Positions 24,162-34,800 of a DNA stretch of 64,000 nt are shown here, piece by piece. Under the pieces are notes generated by a model. That model worked only from the letters and a program-made list of their open reading frames with translations, did not search any database and was not told the origin of the DNA. Made by a program: the position numbers and the translations under genes. Each line of letters opens with the position of its first letter. The stretch's first letter is position 1. This DNA is from Clostridia bacterium (GTDB lineage Bacteria; Bacillota; Clostridia; Christensenellales; Aristaeellaceae): positions 31,346 through 95,345 of the forward strand of contig JAFYVB010000038.1 in the NCBI GenBank assembly GCA_017549335.1, given 5' to 3'.

Positions 24162-24410
24162 ATGGAAGAGCTTCTCTATGCGCTGCTTGAAATCGTGGGA
24201 CGAATTGATGAACGGCAGGCCGACCGCAGAAGGCAGCGGCTGGAGGCGTTTATCGGCGGCATCCTGCGGGGTATCGGCGCGATGATCGGCGTTGCGCTGA
24301 TGGGTACGGTGGGCGTATGGATCCTGCAGTATCTGGCAGAGCGCAACCTGCCCGTGATTAGCGATTTTCTGGCCGAAGTGGTTACAATGGTGCGCATGAG
24401 GATACAATGA
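24162..24410 (+). CDS. Small DUF5665-like membrane protein
   Basis: This 82-residue protein (MEELLYALLEIVGRIDERQA) has a charged N-terminal helix, one hydrophobic segment (GAMIGVALMGTVGVWILQYL) and the ending ERNLPVISDFLAEVVTMVR. The FIGGILRGIGAMIGVAL-plus-NLPVI pattern fits the DUF5665 group of short Bacillota membrane proteins of unknown role. The start at 24162 follows GGAGGGGG by six bases. It overlaps lspA by four bases (ATGA), so it is the first cistron of the lspA-rluD operon and may help anchor or regulate envelope enzymes. Confidence 0.7.
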   Translation: MEELLYALLEIVGRIDERQADRRRQRLEAFIGGILRGIGAMIGVALMGTVGVWILQYLAERNLPVISDFLAEVVTMVRMRIQ

Positions 24411-24859
24411 AACAAAAAAGCTTTTGGATACCGCTGCTGGCGGTGGCTGTGCTGGACAGGGTGATAAAGATCTTGTGGGCGGAGAGCGAGTTTGTGCTCA
24501 TTCCCCATATCCTGACCGTCCGCGGCATGAAAAATACAGGCATGGCTTTCGGGATGCTGTCGGGAAAGCCGCTGCTCTTGGCAGTCATTGCGCTGGCGGT
24601 GCTTGCTGCGATCGGCGTATATCTGCACAGGCATCCCGTGCGGGGGTGGGCAGCCGCCGGTTTGGGAATGCTGACAGGCGGCGCGCTGGGCAATCTGTTT
24701 GATCGGATTTTTTACGGGTACGTGATCGATATGCTGGAGCCCACGTTCCTGCGCCTGTTCGTTTTTAATGTGGCGGATGCAGGCATTACGGTGGGCGCCG
24801 CGATCCTGATGATCTGTTTGCTTTTCGGAAAGGAAGAAACAAAGGATGGAAATGCGTGA
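24407..24859 (+). CDS. lspA: Lipoprotein signal peptidase
   Basis: This 150-residue membrane aspartyl peptidase with four spans removes signal peptides from lipoproteins after diacylglyceryl transfer. The conserved blocks are KNTGMAFGML (in place of NxGaAFg), GNLFDRIFYGYVIDMLEP with the catalytic aspartate D108, and FNVADAGITVG with the second catalytic aspartate D124. The N-terminal LAVAVLDRVIK replaces the usual LDqltK. Its last 14 bases overlap rluD, the classic lspA-rluD arrangement. The lipoprotein at 12261-13856 is a likely client. Confidence 0.92.
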   Translation: MKQKSFWIPLLAVAVLDRVIKILWAESEFVLIPHILTVRGMKNTGMAFGMLSGKPLLLAVIALAVLAAIGVYLHRHPVRGWAAAGLGMLTGGALGNLFDRIFYGYVIDMLEPTFLRLFVFNVADAGITVGAAILMICLLFGKEETKDGNA

Positions 24860-25718
24860 ATTTATCGCCGACGGCACAAGGCTGGACGTGCTGCTGAGCA
24901 GCGACGGCGTTTTGTCCCGATCCCGGGCGGCGGACCTCATCCGCGAGGGTGCGGTCACGGTGAACGGAAAGGCGGAAACAAAGCCTTCCGCCAAGCCTGT
25001 CGCCGGTGCGGTGATTGGCCTTTCCATGCCTGAGGTGCGTCCCGCACAGGCACAGGCGCAGGATATTCCTTTGGAGATCCTTTATCAGGATGAGCATCTG
25101 GCTGTTGTGGTCAAGCCCTGCGGCATGGTGGTGCATCCGGCGGCAGGAAATCCCGACGGCACGCTGGTCAATGCGCTGATGTATCATCTGGACAGTCTTT
25201 CGGGCATCGGCGGAGAGATGCGCCCGGGCATCGTGCATCGGCTGGATAAGGACACCAGCGGTCTTCTGATGGTGGCAAAAAACGATGAAGCCCATAAGGC
25301 GCTCAGCGACCAGCTCAGCGAGCGCACCATGGAAAAGCATTATTATGCCGTTGTAGCAGGTGTGATGAAGGAGCAGTCCGGCGTGATCGATGCGCCCATT
25401 GCCCGTTCGAAGAACGACCGCAAGAAGATGGCCGTTGATCCCAGCGGTCGGCCTTCGCGCACCGAATGGAAGGTGGTGTGGCAGGAAAAAGACCGCGCAC
25501 TGCTGGATATCCACCTGATCACGGGGCGCACCCATCAGATCCGCGTTCATATGTCCTCCATCCATCATCCCGTGCTGGGGGACGTGATCTACGGTGCAAA
25601 AAATATGCCCCACGCCAAGCGGCTGATGCTGCACGCCTATTCCCTGAAGTTCACGCATCCCGTGACGGGAGAGGAAATGCACTTTACTGCGCCGCCGGAA
25701 GCGTGCTTCAAGGCGTGA
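24846..25718 (+). CDS. rluD: RluD-family 23S rRNA pseudouridine synthase
   Basis: This 290-residue enzyme isomerises uridines to pseudouridine in large-subunit rRNA. An S4 domain occupies about residues 8-75 (TRLDVLLSSDG, SRAADLIREGAVTVNGK). The catalytic domain has VVVKPCGMVVHPAAGN, the active-site motif HRLDKDTSGLLMVAKN (D134) and LITGRTHQIRVHMSSIHHPV. RluD-type enzymes modify helix 69; the precise target is assigned by family. It overlaps the 3' end of lspA and ends at a strong terminator. Confidence 0.92.
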   Translation: MEMREFIADGTRLDVLLSSDGVLSRSRAADLIREGAVTVNGKAETKPSAKPVAGAVIGLSMPEVRPAQAQAQDIPLEILYQDEHLAVVVKPCGMVVHPAAGNPDGTLVNALMYHLDSLSGIGGEMRPGIVHRLDKDTSGLLMVAKNDEAHKALSDQLSERTMEKHYYAVVAGVMKEQSGVIDAPIARSKNDRKKMAVDPSGRPSRTEWKVVWQEKDRALLDIHLITGRTHQIRVHMSSIHHPVLGDVIYGAKNMPHAKRLMLHAYSLKFTHPVTGEEMHFTAPPEACFKA

Positions 25719-25730
25719 AGCGGGAGATAC

Positions 25731-25769
25731 AAAAAGGTTGAATCCCTGTTATGGGATTCAACCTTTTTT
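25731..25769. terminator. Bidirectional terminator
   Basis: AAAAAGGTTGAATCCC pairs with GGGATTCAACCTTTTT around TGTTAT between convergent genes. Confidence 0.9.
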
Positions 25770-25784
25770 ATACCGTTTGGCATA

Positions 25785-26690
25785 TCACATCAGATCGCTG
25801 TACAGATCCTTTTCGTAAACGCCTTTTTCCACCAGTTCGCGGATGGAATTCATCACGGCTTCGCGGTCTTCCTTGTAGGTGACGCCGAACCACTGATCGG
25901 GGGTCTTGAGCACCTGCACGGACACCTGATTTTTCTGCAGCAGCTCATCAATGTAGATGGGCAGCAGGAATTCATCCTTGAGGGGATTTTTAAGGTTGCA
26001 AAGGAACGCGTCAAAGCCTTCCTTGAGCAGCGCTACGAAGGGCGTTTTCAGCGCCCACATATTCATGGAAACCAGAGATTCCACGTCAATGCTCTTGCCC
26101 TCCGCGGCAGCGCCGTCGGGGGTCTTGACGATGTTGGAGGTCTCCGCAACGGCAGTGAGCATACCGTTGTCCATGTGGCATACGCCGCGGGTGACGCCGC
26201 CGTTATCGGACAGGGTGTTTTTCAGCACAAAGCCTGCCATGGCGTAGGCGGTATCGTCGGTGTTTTCCACGAGGAAATCGTGGAGCAGGCGATAGGCGTA
26301 CTTGCCGTAATAGTCATCGGCATTGATGACGGCAAAGGGCGCGTTGAGAACGTCCCTTGCAGCCAGCACCGCATGACCGGTACCCCAGGGCTTTTGGCGG
26401 CCTTCGGGCAGGGCAGCGGGAATATCGCTTAGCTCCTGGAAGGCATAGGCCACTTCCACGCCGAGACGGGTGCAGATCTTTTCCACACGGTCGCCGATGA
26501 CCTCGCGGAAATCCTTTTCGATGTCTTTGCGAATGACGAAAACGATGCGGCGGAACCCGGCTTCGATGGCATCGTGGATGGAGTAATCCATGATGATCTC
26601 GCCGTTCATGCCGACTGCGGCAAGCTGCTTTACGCCGCCGCCGAAGCGGGAGCCGATACCGGCTGCCATGATGAGCAAGGTGGGAGCCAT
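25785..26690 (-). CDS. Sugar-phosphate nucleotidyltransferase
   Basis: This 301-residue enzyme begins TLLIMAAGIGSRFGGGVKQL, the nucleotide-binding loop of NTP-transferases, and has VINADDYYGKYAYRLL, the metal-binding DD motif, and KPWGTGHAVLAARDVL, which positions the nucleotide. It would join a sugar 1-phosphate to a nucleoside triphosphate. The ATG at 26690 follows AAGGAGG by 8 bases; the 10 upstream codons are excluded. It lies 19 bases after the CapD-like gene on the same strand, which supports a role in making an activated sugar for a surface polysaccharide. Whether it uses UTP, CTP or GTP cannot be told. Confidence 0.87.
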   Translation of the reverse strand: MAPTLLIMAAGIGSRFGGGVKQLAAVGMNGEIIMDYSIHDAIEAGFRRIVFVIRKDIEKDFREVIGDRVEKICTRLGVEVAYAFQELSDIPAALPEGRQKPWGTGHAVLAARDVLNAPFAVINADDYYGKYAYRLLHDFLVENTDDTAYAMAGFVLKNTLSDNGGVTRGVCHMDNGMLTAVAETSNIVKTPDGAAAEGKSIDVESLVSMNMWALKTPFVALLKEGFDAFLCNLKNPLKDEFLLPIYIDELLQKNQVSVQVLKTPDQWFGVTYKEDREAVMNSIRELVEKGVYEKDLYSDLM

Positions 26691-26709
26691 AGTGTGTACC
26701 TCCTTATAA

Positions 26710-28710
26710 TCAGGCGTCAAGGGGCTTTTGTCCGTTCAGAAGAGAAACAGCGGCAGCGTTGACTTCGTCCGGGCTGTGATAGGTGGGAACGACCTCCATC
26801 AGCGCGCGGCGGACGGCGGCGTCATCCTGGGTGCTGAGGGCTTCGCGGAGGATATCCAGCTTGCGGTCAATTTCGTCCATTTCCAAGGGCTTGTCGCGCT
26901 CGATGAAGATCATCTCATTTTCGGTTTTATCCAGTTCCTCGCTCTTAATGAGCAGCTCTTCGTAGAGCTTTTCGCCGGGACGCAGACCGGTTTCGATAAT
27001 ATCGATATCCTTGTAAGGCTCAAAACCACTCAGACGGATCATGTTTTCGGCAAGATCCAGAATCTTGACGGGCTTGCCCATGTCAAGTACGTACAGTTCG
27101 CCGTTTTTCGCCATGGCGCCGGACTGCAGCACCAGCTGGCTGGCTTCGGGGATGGTCATGAAATAGCGGATGATGCGCTTGTCCGTCAGGGTGACGGGGC
27201 CGCCCTTGCGGATCTGACGCTTGAACAGCGGGATCACCGAGCCGTTGCTGCCCAGCACGTTGCCAAAGCGGGTGGCGGAGAAGCGGGTGGCGGTGCCTGT
27301 GCGGCTTTGCACGATCATTTCGCACATGCGCTTGGTGGCGCCCATGACGTTGGTGGGATTGACCGCCTTGTCGGTGGAGATCATAATGAACTTGTCCACG
27401 CCCGCTTTTTCGGCGGCGCGCACCATGTTCAGGGTACCGAATACGTTGTTCTTTACGGCCTCGCAGCAGTTATGCTCCATCAGCGGCACATGCTTATGGG
27501 CGGCGGCGTGCAGCACCACTTCGGGACGGTAGCGGTCAAAGATCTGATCGAGGGCTTCCCGGTCGCACACGGAAGCGATCTCGATTCTCAGATCAAGCTT
27601 ATCGCCGTAAGCAAGGCGCATTTTCTGCTGCAGATTGTAGGTGTCGTTTTCGTTGACGTCAAGGATGATGATCTGACGGGGAGACATCTTGGCGATCTGA
27701 TGGCACAGCTCGCTGCCGATGGAGCCGCCGCCGCCCGAGATCAGCACGCACTTGCCCTGGTAGAAGGCACTGGTGGCGTCATCGGTAAACTGCAGGGGTT
27801 TGCGGAACAGAAGATCTTCGATGTCAAAGTCGCGCAGCCGGCGTTTGTCACCGGGCTCGGCTTCGCGTATGGGGAAATCATACACCTTCAGTTTGCAGCC
27901 CATGGTGCTGTAGTATTCATAAAGCTGTTTGATATCTTCGGCGGGCTTGGGCGGAAGAGCAAAAATGACCTCCTGAACGGCGAAGGCATCCAGACGTTTT
28001 TGCGTGGCTTCTTCCCCGGAAAGCACGGGAACACCCAGAATGCGGCGACCGATCTTGGCGGTGTCAATGTCGATAAAGCAGCAGGGCTCATAGGAAGAGC
28101 GGGGATTGCGAAGCAACTCGTCTGCCAGCATCACGCCCACCCGGCCGGCGCCCACGATGGCGACGTTGATCTTCTTTGCTTTGCCGCCGGTGTGGGAAAC
28201 GCCGGCGGTGGTTTTGATTTTCAGACCTGCCAGACAGCGGGCCAGAACCCGCAGGGCGCGTCCGAAAGGCGAAGCCTGACCGGCGTTTTCATAGGTGTAC
28301 TGATACAGATGGCGGATCAGAAGGGTTACAAGCAGGTTCAGGGACAGAATGCTGAAAGGATAAACGCGGGGCAGCGGAAGCGCCCACGGAATACTCTGCA
28401 GCAGGGTATAAACCAGCGTGGCAACGGCGTCGGCAACGATCAGCGACAGGTAGGCAAAAGAGCCGCCGTAGCGCCATATCTGCTTGTATACGCCCATCAC
28501 AAGTCTGCAGATCAGCAGACAGGCAAAGATGGAAAGCCCCTGCAGTATAAAAATCCGTACGCCGTAGCGGGAAGTGGTGGCGTGGTGCAGGAAGAATGTA
28601 AAAACATTCGTGAAGATGAAAAGGATCAGATCGTAAAAGATCAGCAGCAGAGAGCGGGACTGATTGTTTTCGGACTTTTCCCGCCCGCCGGCAGCGCGGT
28701 GATGAAACAC
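26710..28710 (-). CDS. CapD/PglF-like nucleotide-sugar 4,6-dehydratase
   Basis: This 666-residue membrane-anchored enzyme belongs to the polysaccharide-biosynthesis SDR family (CapD, WbpM, PglF, EpsC). Four N-terminal membrane spans (about residues 20-130) are followed by a CoA-binding-like Rossmann domain (VAIVGAGRVGVMLADELL) and the catalytic Rossmann domain (VLISGGGGSIGSELCHQIAK) with the active-site segment MISTDKAVNPTNVMGATKR. It probably converts UDP-GlcNAc to a 4-keto-6-deoxy intermediate for surface glycans. Translation starts at a GTG at 28710, 7 bases after GGAGGTG. It is first in the operon with the nucleotidyltransferase. Confidence 0.92.
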   Translation of the reverse strand: MFHHRAAGGREKSENNQSRSLLLIFYDLILFIFTNVFTFFLHHATTSRYGVRIFILQGLSIFACLLICRLVMGVYKQIWRYGGSFAYLSLIVADAVATLVYTLLQSIPWALPLPRVYPFSILSLNLLVTLLIRHLYQYTYENAGQASPFGRALRVLARCLAGLKIKTTAGVSHTGGKAKKINVAIVGAGRVGVMLADELLRNPRSSYEPCCFIDIDTAKIGRRILGVPVLSGEEATQKRLDAFAVQEVIFALPPKPAEDIKQLYEYYSTMGCKLKVYDFPIREAEPGDKRRLRDFDIEDLLFRKPLQFTDDATSAFYQGKCVLISGGGGSIGSELCHQIAKMSPRQIIILDVNENDTYNLQQKMRLAYGDKLDLRIEIASVCDREALDQIFDRYRPEVVLHAAAHKHVPLMEHNCCEAVKNNVFGTLNMVRAAEKAGVDKFIMISTDKAVNPTNVMGATKRMCEMIVQSRTGTATRFSATRFGNVLGSNGSVIPLFKRQIRKGGPVTLTDKRIIRYFMTIPEASQLVLQSGAMAKNGELYVLDMGKPVKILDLAENMIRLSGFEPYKDIDIIETGLRPGEKLYEELLIKSEELDKTENEMIFIERDKPLEMDEIDRKLDILREALSTQDDAAVRRALMEVVPTYHSPDEVNAAAVSLLNGQKPLDA

Positions 28711-28820
28711 GGAAGGACACCTCCATGATATGCGTGTACCGATGTGAATCGTCTCATTGCCTGTACAGTGTGCTTTAACAGGATAGACTAATCGTCCAAA
28801 GGACGAAAACGAGCCAACAT

Positions 28821-28849
28821 ACTATATCACACCTTCCTGTAACTGTCAA
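28821..28849 (-). promoter_or_regulatory. Promoter of the CapD-nucleotidyltransferase operon
   Basis: On the minus strand TTGACA (28844-28849) and TATAGT (28821-28826) are 17 bases apart. The leader of about 105 bases contains the dyad TCGTCC-AAA-GGACGA at about 28790-28805. Confidence 0.8.
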
Positions 28850-28934
28850 CAAACATTATCAATAATGGAAACATTGAAAGAGATATTCGTATAATACGAA
28901 TTCGCAATAGCCAAAAGAAGAAAAGAAAAAAACG

Positions 28935-28964
28935 TTGCTTTTCGAAGCGCGGATGATATATAAT
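28935..28964 (+). promoter_or_regulatory. Promoter of the yjjX-folA unit
   Basis: TTGCTT (28935-28940) and TATAAT (28959-28964) are 18 bases apart. Upstream, ATTCGTATAATACGAAT is a near-perfect inverted repeat. Confidence 0.65.
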
Positions 28965-28995
28965 AAGGCCATCAACAAACGCGGGAGGAAATAAA

Positions 28996-29595
28996 ATGTA
29001 CGTTGCAGTCGGTACGCGCAGTCTGCCTAAGATCTCGGCGGTGTGTACGGCGTTTTCGCAGTATCCCGAATTATGCTTTGCCCGGGAGGATGCGCTGCAT
29101 TTTGTGATCCTGCCTGAAAAGATGCGAAGCGATGAATCTTCTGCGGCGGATCCTGTCAGCGGTGTATCGCGCAATCCGCTGACGATGGAAAGTACGCTGG
29201 AGGGCGCAAAAAACAGAGCGAAGGCAGCGTATGACCATTGTCTGTCCGCCTATGGCAGCTGTGCCTACGGCGTAGGATTGGAGGCGGGGATCTTTCCCGT
29301 CTTCGGAACGCAGACGGGGTATATGGACGTGAGTATGTGCGCCGTTTTTGACGGCGAAAACTATACGGTGGGCGGCAGTCCCTTGTTTGAGTATCCCCAG
29401 GCGGTAACGGACCGATTGCTCAAAGGCGAGGAAGCAGGCCTGATCGCCGACTTTTTCGGCGACGCCGCCAAGGGGCGCGAAGGCGTGATCGCCCCTCTCA
29501 CGGGCGGTCGCGTCTGCCGGGATGAATTTGACCGCTATGCCGTTGTGATGGCGCTGTCAAAGATCGTTTCTTCCCGGCTGTATAACAGGAAATGA
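28996..29595 (+). CDS. DUF84/YjjX-type non-canonical purine NTP phosphatase
   Basis: This 199-residue protein matches the inosine/xanthosine triphosphatase group: VAVGTRSLPKISAVCTAFSQ, GVSRNPLTMESTLEGAKNRA, YGVGLEAGI and GRVCRDEFDRYAVVMALSKI. The family hydrolyses ITP and XTP, keeping deaminated purines out of nucleic acids. DUF84 proteins are usually 170-185 residues, so this one is slightly long in the middle. It is followed 10 bases later by folA, so the two are co-transcribed and divergent from the surface-sugar operon. Confidence 0.85.
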   Translation: MYVAVGTRSLPKISAVCTAFSQYPELCFAREDALHFVILPEKMRSDESSAADPVSGVSRNPLTMESTLEGAKNRAKAAYDHCLSAYGSCAYGVGLEAGIFPVFGTQTGYMDVSMCAVFDGENYTVGGSPLFEYPQAVTDRLLKGEEAGLIADFFGDAAKGREGVIAPLTGGRVCRDEFDRYAVVMALSKIVSSRLYNRK

Positions 29596-29605
29596 GGCAA
29601 GAAAA

Positions 29606-30106
29606 ATGATAGCGGCAGTTGCGGCGGTTGACCGGGATTATGCCATTGGTTACGGTGGAGATATGCTGATTCATCTCCCCGGCGACCTGAAAATGTTCCG
29701 CGAGCTGACAAGCGGACATACGGTGATCATGGGAAGGAAAACATTTGATGCGCTGCCCTGCGGCGCGCTGCCCAACCGGAGAAATATTGTGATCTCCTCC
29801 CGGGCAGAAGGCGAAATTTTCCCTGTTTGCGACGAAAAAGGCGAATATGTGCTTTCAAGCATGGAAAAAGTGAAGGGAATGCTTGAAAAAAACACCGATG
29901 AAACGCTGTTTGTCATCGGCGGCGGTGTGATTTACAAAGAATTGCTGCCCTACTGCCAAAGGATCTATCTGACGCACATAGACAAAGTCTTTGGGCAGGC
30001 GGATACGTATTTTCCGCAAACAGACGGATTCGTGCTGAAAAACTGCAGTGAAACGATGGAAGAAAAGGGCGTAAAATATCGGTTTTGCATATATGAAAGG
30101 GCGTAA
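29606..30106 (+). CDS. folA: Dihydrofolate reductase
   Basis: This 166-residue enzyme reduces dihydrofolate to tetrahydrofolate with NADPH. It starts MIAAVAAVDRDYAIGYGGDM, then LIHLPGDLKMFRELTSGHTV with the substrate-binding acid (D in LPGDLK), IMGRKTFDALP, and FVIGGGVIYKELLPYCQRIY, the cofactor-binding GG block. Tetrahydrofolate feeds the formate ligase and the two formyl-dependent steps of the convergent purine operon. No thymidylate synthase gene is adjacent. Confidence 0.95.
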   Translation: MIAAVAAVDRDYAIGYGGDMLIHLPGDLKMFRELTSGHTVIMGRKTFDALPCGALPNRRNIVISSRAEGEIFPVCDEKGEYVLSSMEKVKGMLEKNTDETLFVIGGGVIYKELLPYCQRIYLTHIDKVFGQADTYFPQTDGFVLKNCSETMEEKGVKYRFCIYERA

Positions 30107-30138
30107 AAAAATCCTGCTCGGCAGAGCAGGATTTTTTA
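30105..30138. terminator. Bidirectional terminator between folA and fhs
   Basis: AAAAAATCCTGCTC pairs with GAGCAGGATTTTTT around a four-base loop. Confidence 0.9.
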
Positions 30139-30147
30139 TTGCTTTGA

Positions 30148-31824
30148 TCAGAACAAGCCGACGATCTTGCCGTTTTCGTCCACGTCGATACGTTCGGCGG
30201 CGGGTGCTTTGGGCAGGCCGGGCATGGTCATGATATCGCCGGTGAGAACGACGATGAAGCCGGCGCCGGCGGAGATCTTCACGTTCTTGATGGTGACTTC
30301 AAAGCCTTCGGGCGCGCCCAGCTTCAGGGGATCGTCCGAGAAGGAATACTGGGTCTTGGCGATGCAGACAGGGCACTTGTCAAAGCCCAGCTTGGTCAGA
30401 TTGGCGATCTGCTTCTTGGCGGCGGGAGTGATCACGATGCCCTTGCCGCCGTAGACTTTTTTCACAACGGCTTCGATCTTTTCCTCGATGGAGCAGTCAA
30501 GATCATAGGAGAAGGTGAAATCGCCCTTTTCCTCTTCGCACAGACGAACCACTTCCTTGGCCAGCGCTTCGCCGCCCTTGCCGCCGTCTGCCCATACGGT
30601 GGACAGAACGGTGTTGACGTTCAGCTCGCGGCACTTTTTGATAATGAAGTCAATCTCGTTGTCGGTGTCGGTGGGGAAGCGGTTGACAGCCACCACGCAG
30701 GGCAGCTTATATACATTTTTGATATTGCTCACGTGGCGCAGCAGGTTGGGGATGCCCTTTTCCAGCGCGGCCAGATCCTCGCTGTTCAGCGCCGTCTTGG
30801 GCAGGCCGCCGTGCATCTTGAGAGCGCGGACGGTGGCAACAACGACAACGGCATCGGGGGTCAGACCGGCCATGCGGCACTTGATATCCAGGAACTTTTC
30901 AGCGCCCAGATCAGCGCCGAAGCCTGCTTCGGTGATGGTGTAGTCGCCCATCTTGAGGGCAAGGCGGGTAGCCATTACGGAGTTGCAGCCGTGGGCGATA
31001 TTGGCGAAAGGACCGCCGTGTACGAAGGCGGGAGTGCCTTCCAGGGTCTGCACCAGATTGGGCTTGAGGGCGTCCTTCAGCAGCGCCGTCATGGCGCCGG
31101 CAGCCTTCAGCTGACCGCAGGTGACGGGCTGATCGTCATAGGTGTAGCCCACGATGATGCGGGAAAGACGCTCTTTCAGATCGGCGATGGAAGACGCAAG
31201 GCACAGAACTGCCATGATTTCGCTGGCGACGGTAATGTCAAAGCCGTCCTCGCGGGGAGTGCCGTTGATCTTGCCGCCCATGCCGTCCACGATGAAGCGC
31301 AGCTGGCGGTCGTTCATATCCACGCAGCGCTTCCAGGTGATCTTGCGCACGTCGATCCCCAGCTGATTGCCCTGCTGAATGTGGTTGTCCAGCATGGCAG
31401 CCAGCAGGTTGTTGGCAGCGCCGATGGCATGGAAATCGCCGGTGAAGTGCAGGTTGATATCCTCCATGGGCACGACCTGGGCATAGCCGCCGCCGGCAGC
31501 GCCGCCCTTGACGCCGAATACCGGGCCGAGGGAGGGCTCGCGCAGGGCAACGGTTACGTCCTTGCCGATGCGCTTGAGGCCGTCGGCAAGACCGATGGTG
31601 GTGGTGGTTTTGCCTTCGCCTGCAGGGGTGGGGGTGATGGCGGTCACAAGGATGAGCTTGCCGTCCTCACGGTCGGTTTCGTTGAGAAGGGACAGATCGA
31701 TCTTGGCCTTGTAACGGCCGTACTGTTCGATGTATTTTTCATCCACGTGGGCAGCCTTGGCGATCTCGCCGATGGGCTTCATTTCGCAGCTCTGGGCGAT
31801 CTCGATATCGGATTTATACTGCAT
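30148..31824 (-). CDS. fhs: Formate-tetrahydrofolate ligase
   Basis: This 558-residue ATP-dependent ligase makes 10-formyl-tetrahydrofolate from formate. The ATP loop is [20 protein letters not shown] (about residues 55-75); [36 protein letters not shown] and [19 protein letters not shown] are all strongly conserved. The length is usual (about 555). The ATG at 31824 follows AAGGAGAG; the nine upstream codons are excluded. It is the last gene of the purine operon, 23 bases after purL, and supplies the formyl donor for PurN and the AICAR transformylase. In many Clostridia it also serves one-carbon fermentation. Confidence 0.96.
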   Translation of the reverse strand: MQYKSDIEIAQSCEMKPIGEIAKAAHVDEKYIEQYGRYKAKIDLSLLNETDREDGKLILVTAITPTPAGEGKTTTTIGLADGLKRIGKDVTVALREPSLGPVFGVKGGAAGGGYAQVVPMEDINLHFTGDFHAIGAANNLLAAMLDNHIQQGNQLGIDVRKITWKRCVDMNDRQLRFIVDGMGGKINGTPREDGFDITVASEIMAVLCLASSIADLKERLSRIIVGYTYDDQPVTCGQLKAAGAMTALLKDALKPNLVQTLEGTPAFVHGGPFANIAHGCNSVMATRLALKMGDYTITEAGFGADLGAEKFLDIKCRMAGLTPDAVVVVATVRALKMHGGLPKTALNSEDLAALEKGIPNLLRHVSNIKNVYKLPCVVAVNRFPTDTDNEIDFIIKKCRELNVNTVLSTVWADGGKGGEALAKEVVRLCEEEKGDFTFSYDLDCSIEEKIEAVVKKVYGGKGIVITPAAKKQIANLTKLGFDKCPVCIAKTQYSFSDDPLKLGAPEGFEVTIKNVKISAGAGFIVVLTGDIMTMPGLPKAPAAERIDVDENGKIVGLF

Positions 31825-31847
31825 GGTGATCTCTCCTTTTCGGTCAA

Positions 31848-34800
31848 TCAACGGAAGTAGCGCACTGCCGCTTCAAACATGCGGATGTCGAAGCTGCCCG
31901 GTACGTTCTTGTAAAGACCGGAGCCGATGCGCTCGCTGTGGCCCATTTTGCCGAATACGCGGCCGTCGGGCGAGGTGATGCCCTCGATCGCATACAGGGA
32001 ATCGTTGGGATTAAAGTGTACATCACTTGTGGCCTTGCCGTCAAGGTCAACATACTGGGTGGCGATCTGACCGTTGGCAGCCAGCTGACGGATCAGCGCT
32101 TCGGAAGCCAGGAAACGGCCTTCGCCGTGGGAGATGGGCACGTTGTATACTTCGCCCACATGGGTCAGCGCCAGCCACGGGCTCTTGTTGGAAGCGATGC
32201 GGGTGCGCACCACGCGGGACTGATGGCGGGCGATGGTGTTGTAGGTGAGGGTGGGGCAGTTTTCATCGGTATCGATGATCTTGCCGTAGGGCACAAGACC
32301 CAATTTGATCAGCGCCTGGAAGCCGTTGCAGATACCGCACATGAGGCCGTCGCGGTTTTCCAGCAGATCGGTGACGTTTTCCTTGATGGCGGCGTTGCGG
32401 AAGAAAGCGGTGATGAATTTGCCCGAGCCATCGGGTTCGTCGCCGCCGGAGAAGCCGCCGGGGATGAACACCATCTGTGCGCTGCGCAGCTTTTGGGTGA
32501 AGGATTCCACGCTGCGGGCGATGCCGTCGGCGGACAGGTTATTGACCACGAAGATCTCAGGCTCCGCACCGGCGTCGCGCATGACCTTGGCGCTGTCATA
32601 TTCGCAGTTGGTGCCGGGGAAGGCGGGGATCAGCACGCGGGGCTTGGCGACCTTGACGGCGGGCGCAACGCGCTTTTCGACGGGATAGGAGAAGGTTTCA
32701 AGGGGCTTTTCCTTATGGGAAATGTTGCAGCTGTACACGCTCTCCAGCTTGTCCTCATAGGCGGTGAGCAGGTCGTTATGCTGCAGCGCTTCGCCGCGAT
32801 AGGTGAAAGAGCCGTCCGCGGTGACGGTGCCCAGCACCTGACCGACGGCGGGATGATCGGCCATTTCCAGAACGAAGGAGGCGTAATTGTAGTCGAAAAT
32901 ATCCTGCATGGAAAGGCTTTCGTCAAAGGCAAAGCCAAGCGAGTTGCCAAGGCCCATCTTCATCACGGCTTCAGCTACGCCGCCCACGCCGGGCGTATAG
33001 CAGGCAACAGCCGCGCCGGAATGCAGAAGCTTAGCCACAAGCTCAAAGTGCGCGAGGAGAGAAGCGGTGGTGGGCAGGCCGTTTTCGTCCGTTTCGGGTT
33101 TTACAAGGCATACCGTATGACCGGCGGATTTGAATTCGTTGGAAACGATGTCCTTTGTCTTCTGGGTGGTGACGGCAAAGGAAACCAGCGTGGGCGGTAC
33201 GTCCAGCTGCTCAAAGGAGCCGCTCATGGAGTCCTTGCCGCCGATGGAGCCGATCCCCAGATCAAGCTGCGCCTTAAAAGCGCCCAGCAGCGCAGCCAAA
33301 GGTTTGCCCCAGCGCTTGCCGTCCTTACCGGGATGCTCAAAGTATTCCTGGAAAGTGAGATATACATCCTTGAAATCGGCGCCCGTGGCAATGAGCTTGC
33401 AGACGGACTCCACCACCGCCAGATACGCGCCGTGATAGGGGCTCTTTTCGGTGATGAAGGGGTTGTAGCCCCAGCTCATCAGCGAGCAGTCGTCGGTGTG
33501 CTTCTTTTCCACGGAGATCTTCTGCACCATGGCCTGAATGGGGGTCAGCTGATGCTTGCCGCCGAAAGGCATGAGCACGGTGCCTGCGCCGATGGTGGAG
33601 TCAAAGCGCTCGGACAGACCGCGCTTGGAGCAGACGTTGAGATCGGCAGCCAGCGCCTGATAGTTTTCGGTAAAGGTGCCCTTGATTTCCTTGTCGTATG
33701 CTTTGGGCGCAGCGGGAGTGATGGAAATATGCTTTTCCGCGCCGTTGGAGTTGAGGAATTCGCGGCTCAGATCCACGATCTTGTTGCCCTTCCAGTGCAT
33801 GACCAGACGGGGATCCGCCTGTACGGTGGCAACGGGGCAGGCCTGCAGGTTTTCTTCGGCGGCGAGTGCCAGGAAAGCGTCCACGTTTTCGGGCTCGATG
33901 ACCACCGCCATGCGCTCCTGAGATTCGGAGATGGCAAGCTCGGTGCCGTCCAGACCTTCGTACTTCTTGGGCACCTTATCCAATTCGATCACAAGGCCGT
34001 CGGCCAGTTCGCCGATGGCGACGGATACGCCGCCCGCGCCAAAGTCATTGCAGCGCTTGATCATGCGGGTGGCGGCGGGGTTGCGGAACAGACGCTGCAG
34101 CTTGCGCTCTTCGGGAGCATTGCCCTTCTGCACTTCGGCACCGCAGGTTTCAAGGGACTGGGCGGTATGGGACTTGGAAGAGCCGGTGGCGCCGCCGCAG
34201 CCGTCGCGGCCGGTGGAGCCGCCCAGCAGGATCACGATATCGCCGGGGGCGGGCACTTCGCGGCGCACGTTTTCGGCGGGAGCGGCAGCGATCACCGCGC
34301 CGATCTCCATGCGCTTGGCAGCATAGCCGGGATGGTAAATTTCATCTACGATGCCCGTGGCAAGGCCGATCTGGTTGCCGTAGGAGGAATAGCCCGCGGC
34401 GGCAGTGGTAACGATCTTGCGCTGGGGCAGCTTGCCGGGGATGGTTTCGCTGACGGGCTTCAAAGGATCGGCAGCGCCGGTGACGCGCATGGCGCCGTAT
34501 ACGTAGCTGCGGCCGGAGAGGGGATCGCGGATAGCGCCGCCGATGCAGGTGGCTGCGCCGCCAAAGGGCTCGATCTCGGTGGGATGGTTATGGGTCTCGT
34601 TTTTGAACAGCAGCAGCCAGGGCTCTTTGACGCCGTCTGCTTCCACGTCGATCTTCACCGTGCAGGCGTTGATTTCTTCGGATTCGTCCAGCTTGTCCAG
34701 CTTTCCGTCCTTCTTGAGCTGGCGCACGGCGATGGTGGCCAGATCCATCAGGCACACGGGCTTGGTACGGTTCAGATCCTTGCGCACCTGAACGTATTCT

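Noticed and set aside
26728-28728. A 666-codon + strand frame opposite the CapD-like gene
   Set aside because: Antisense shadow of a well-conserved enzyme of the same length; no recognisable protein features.
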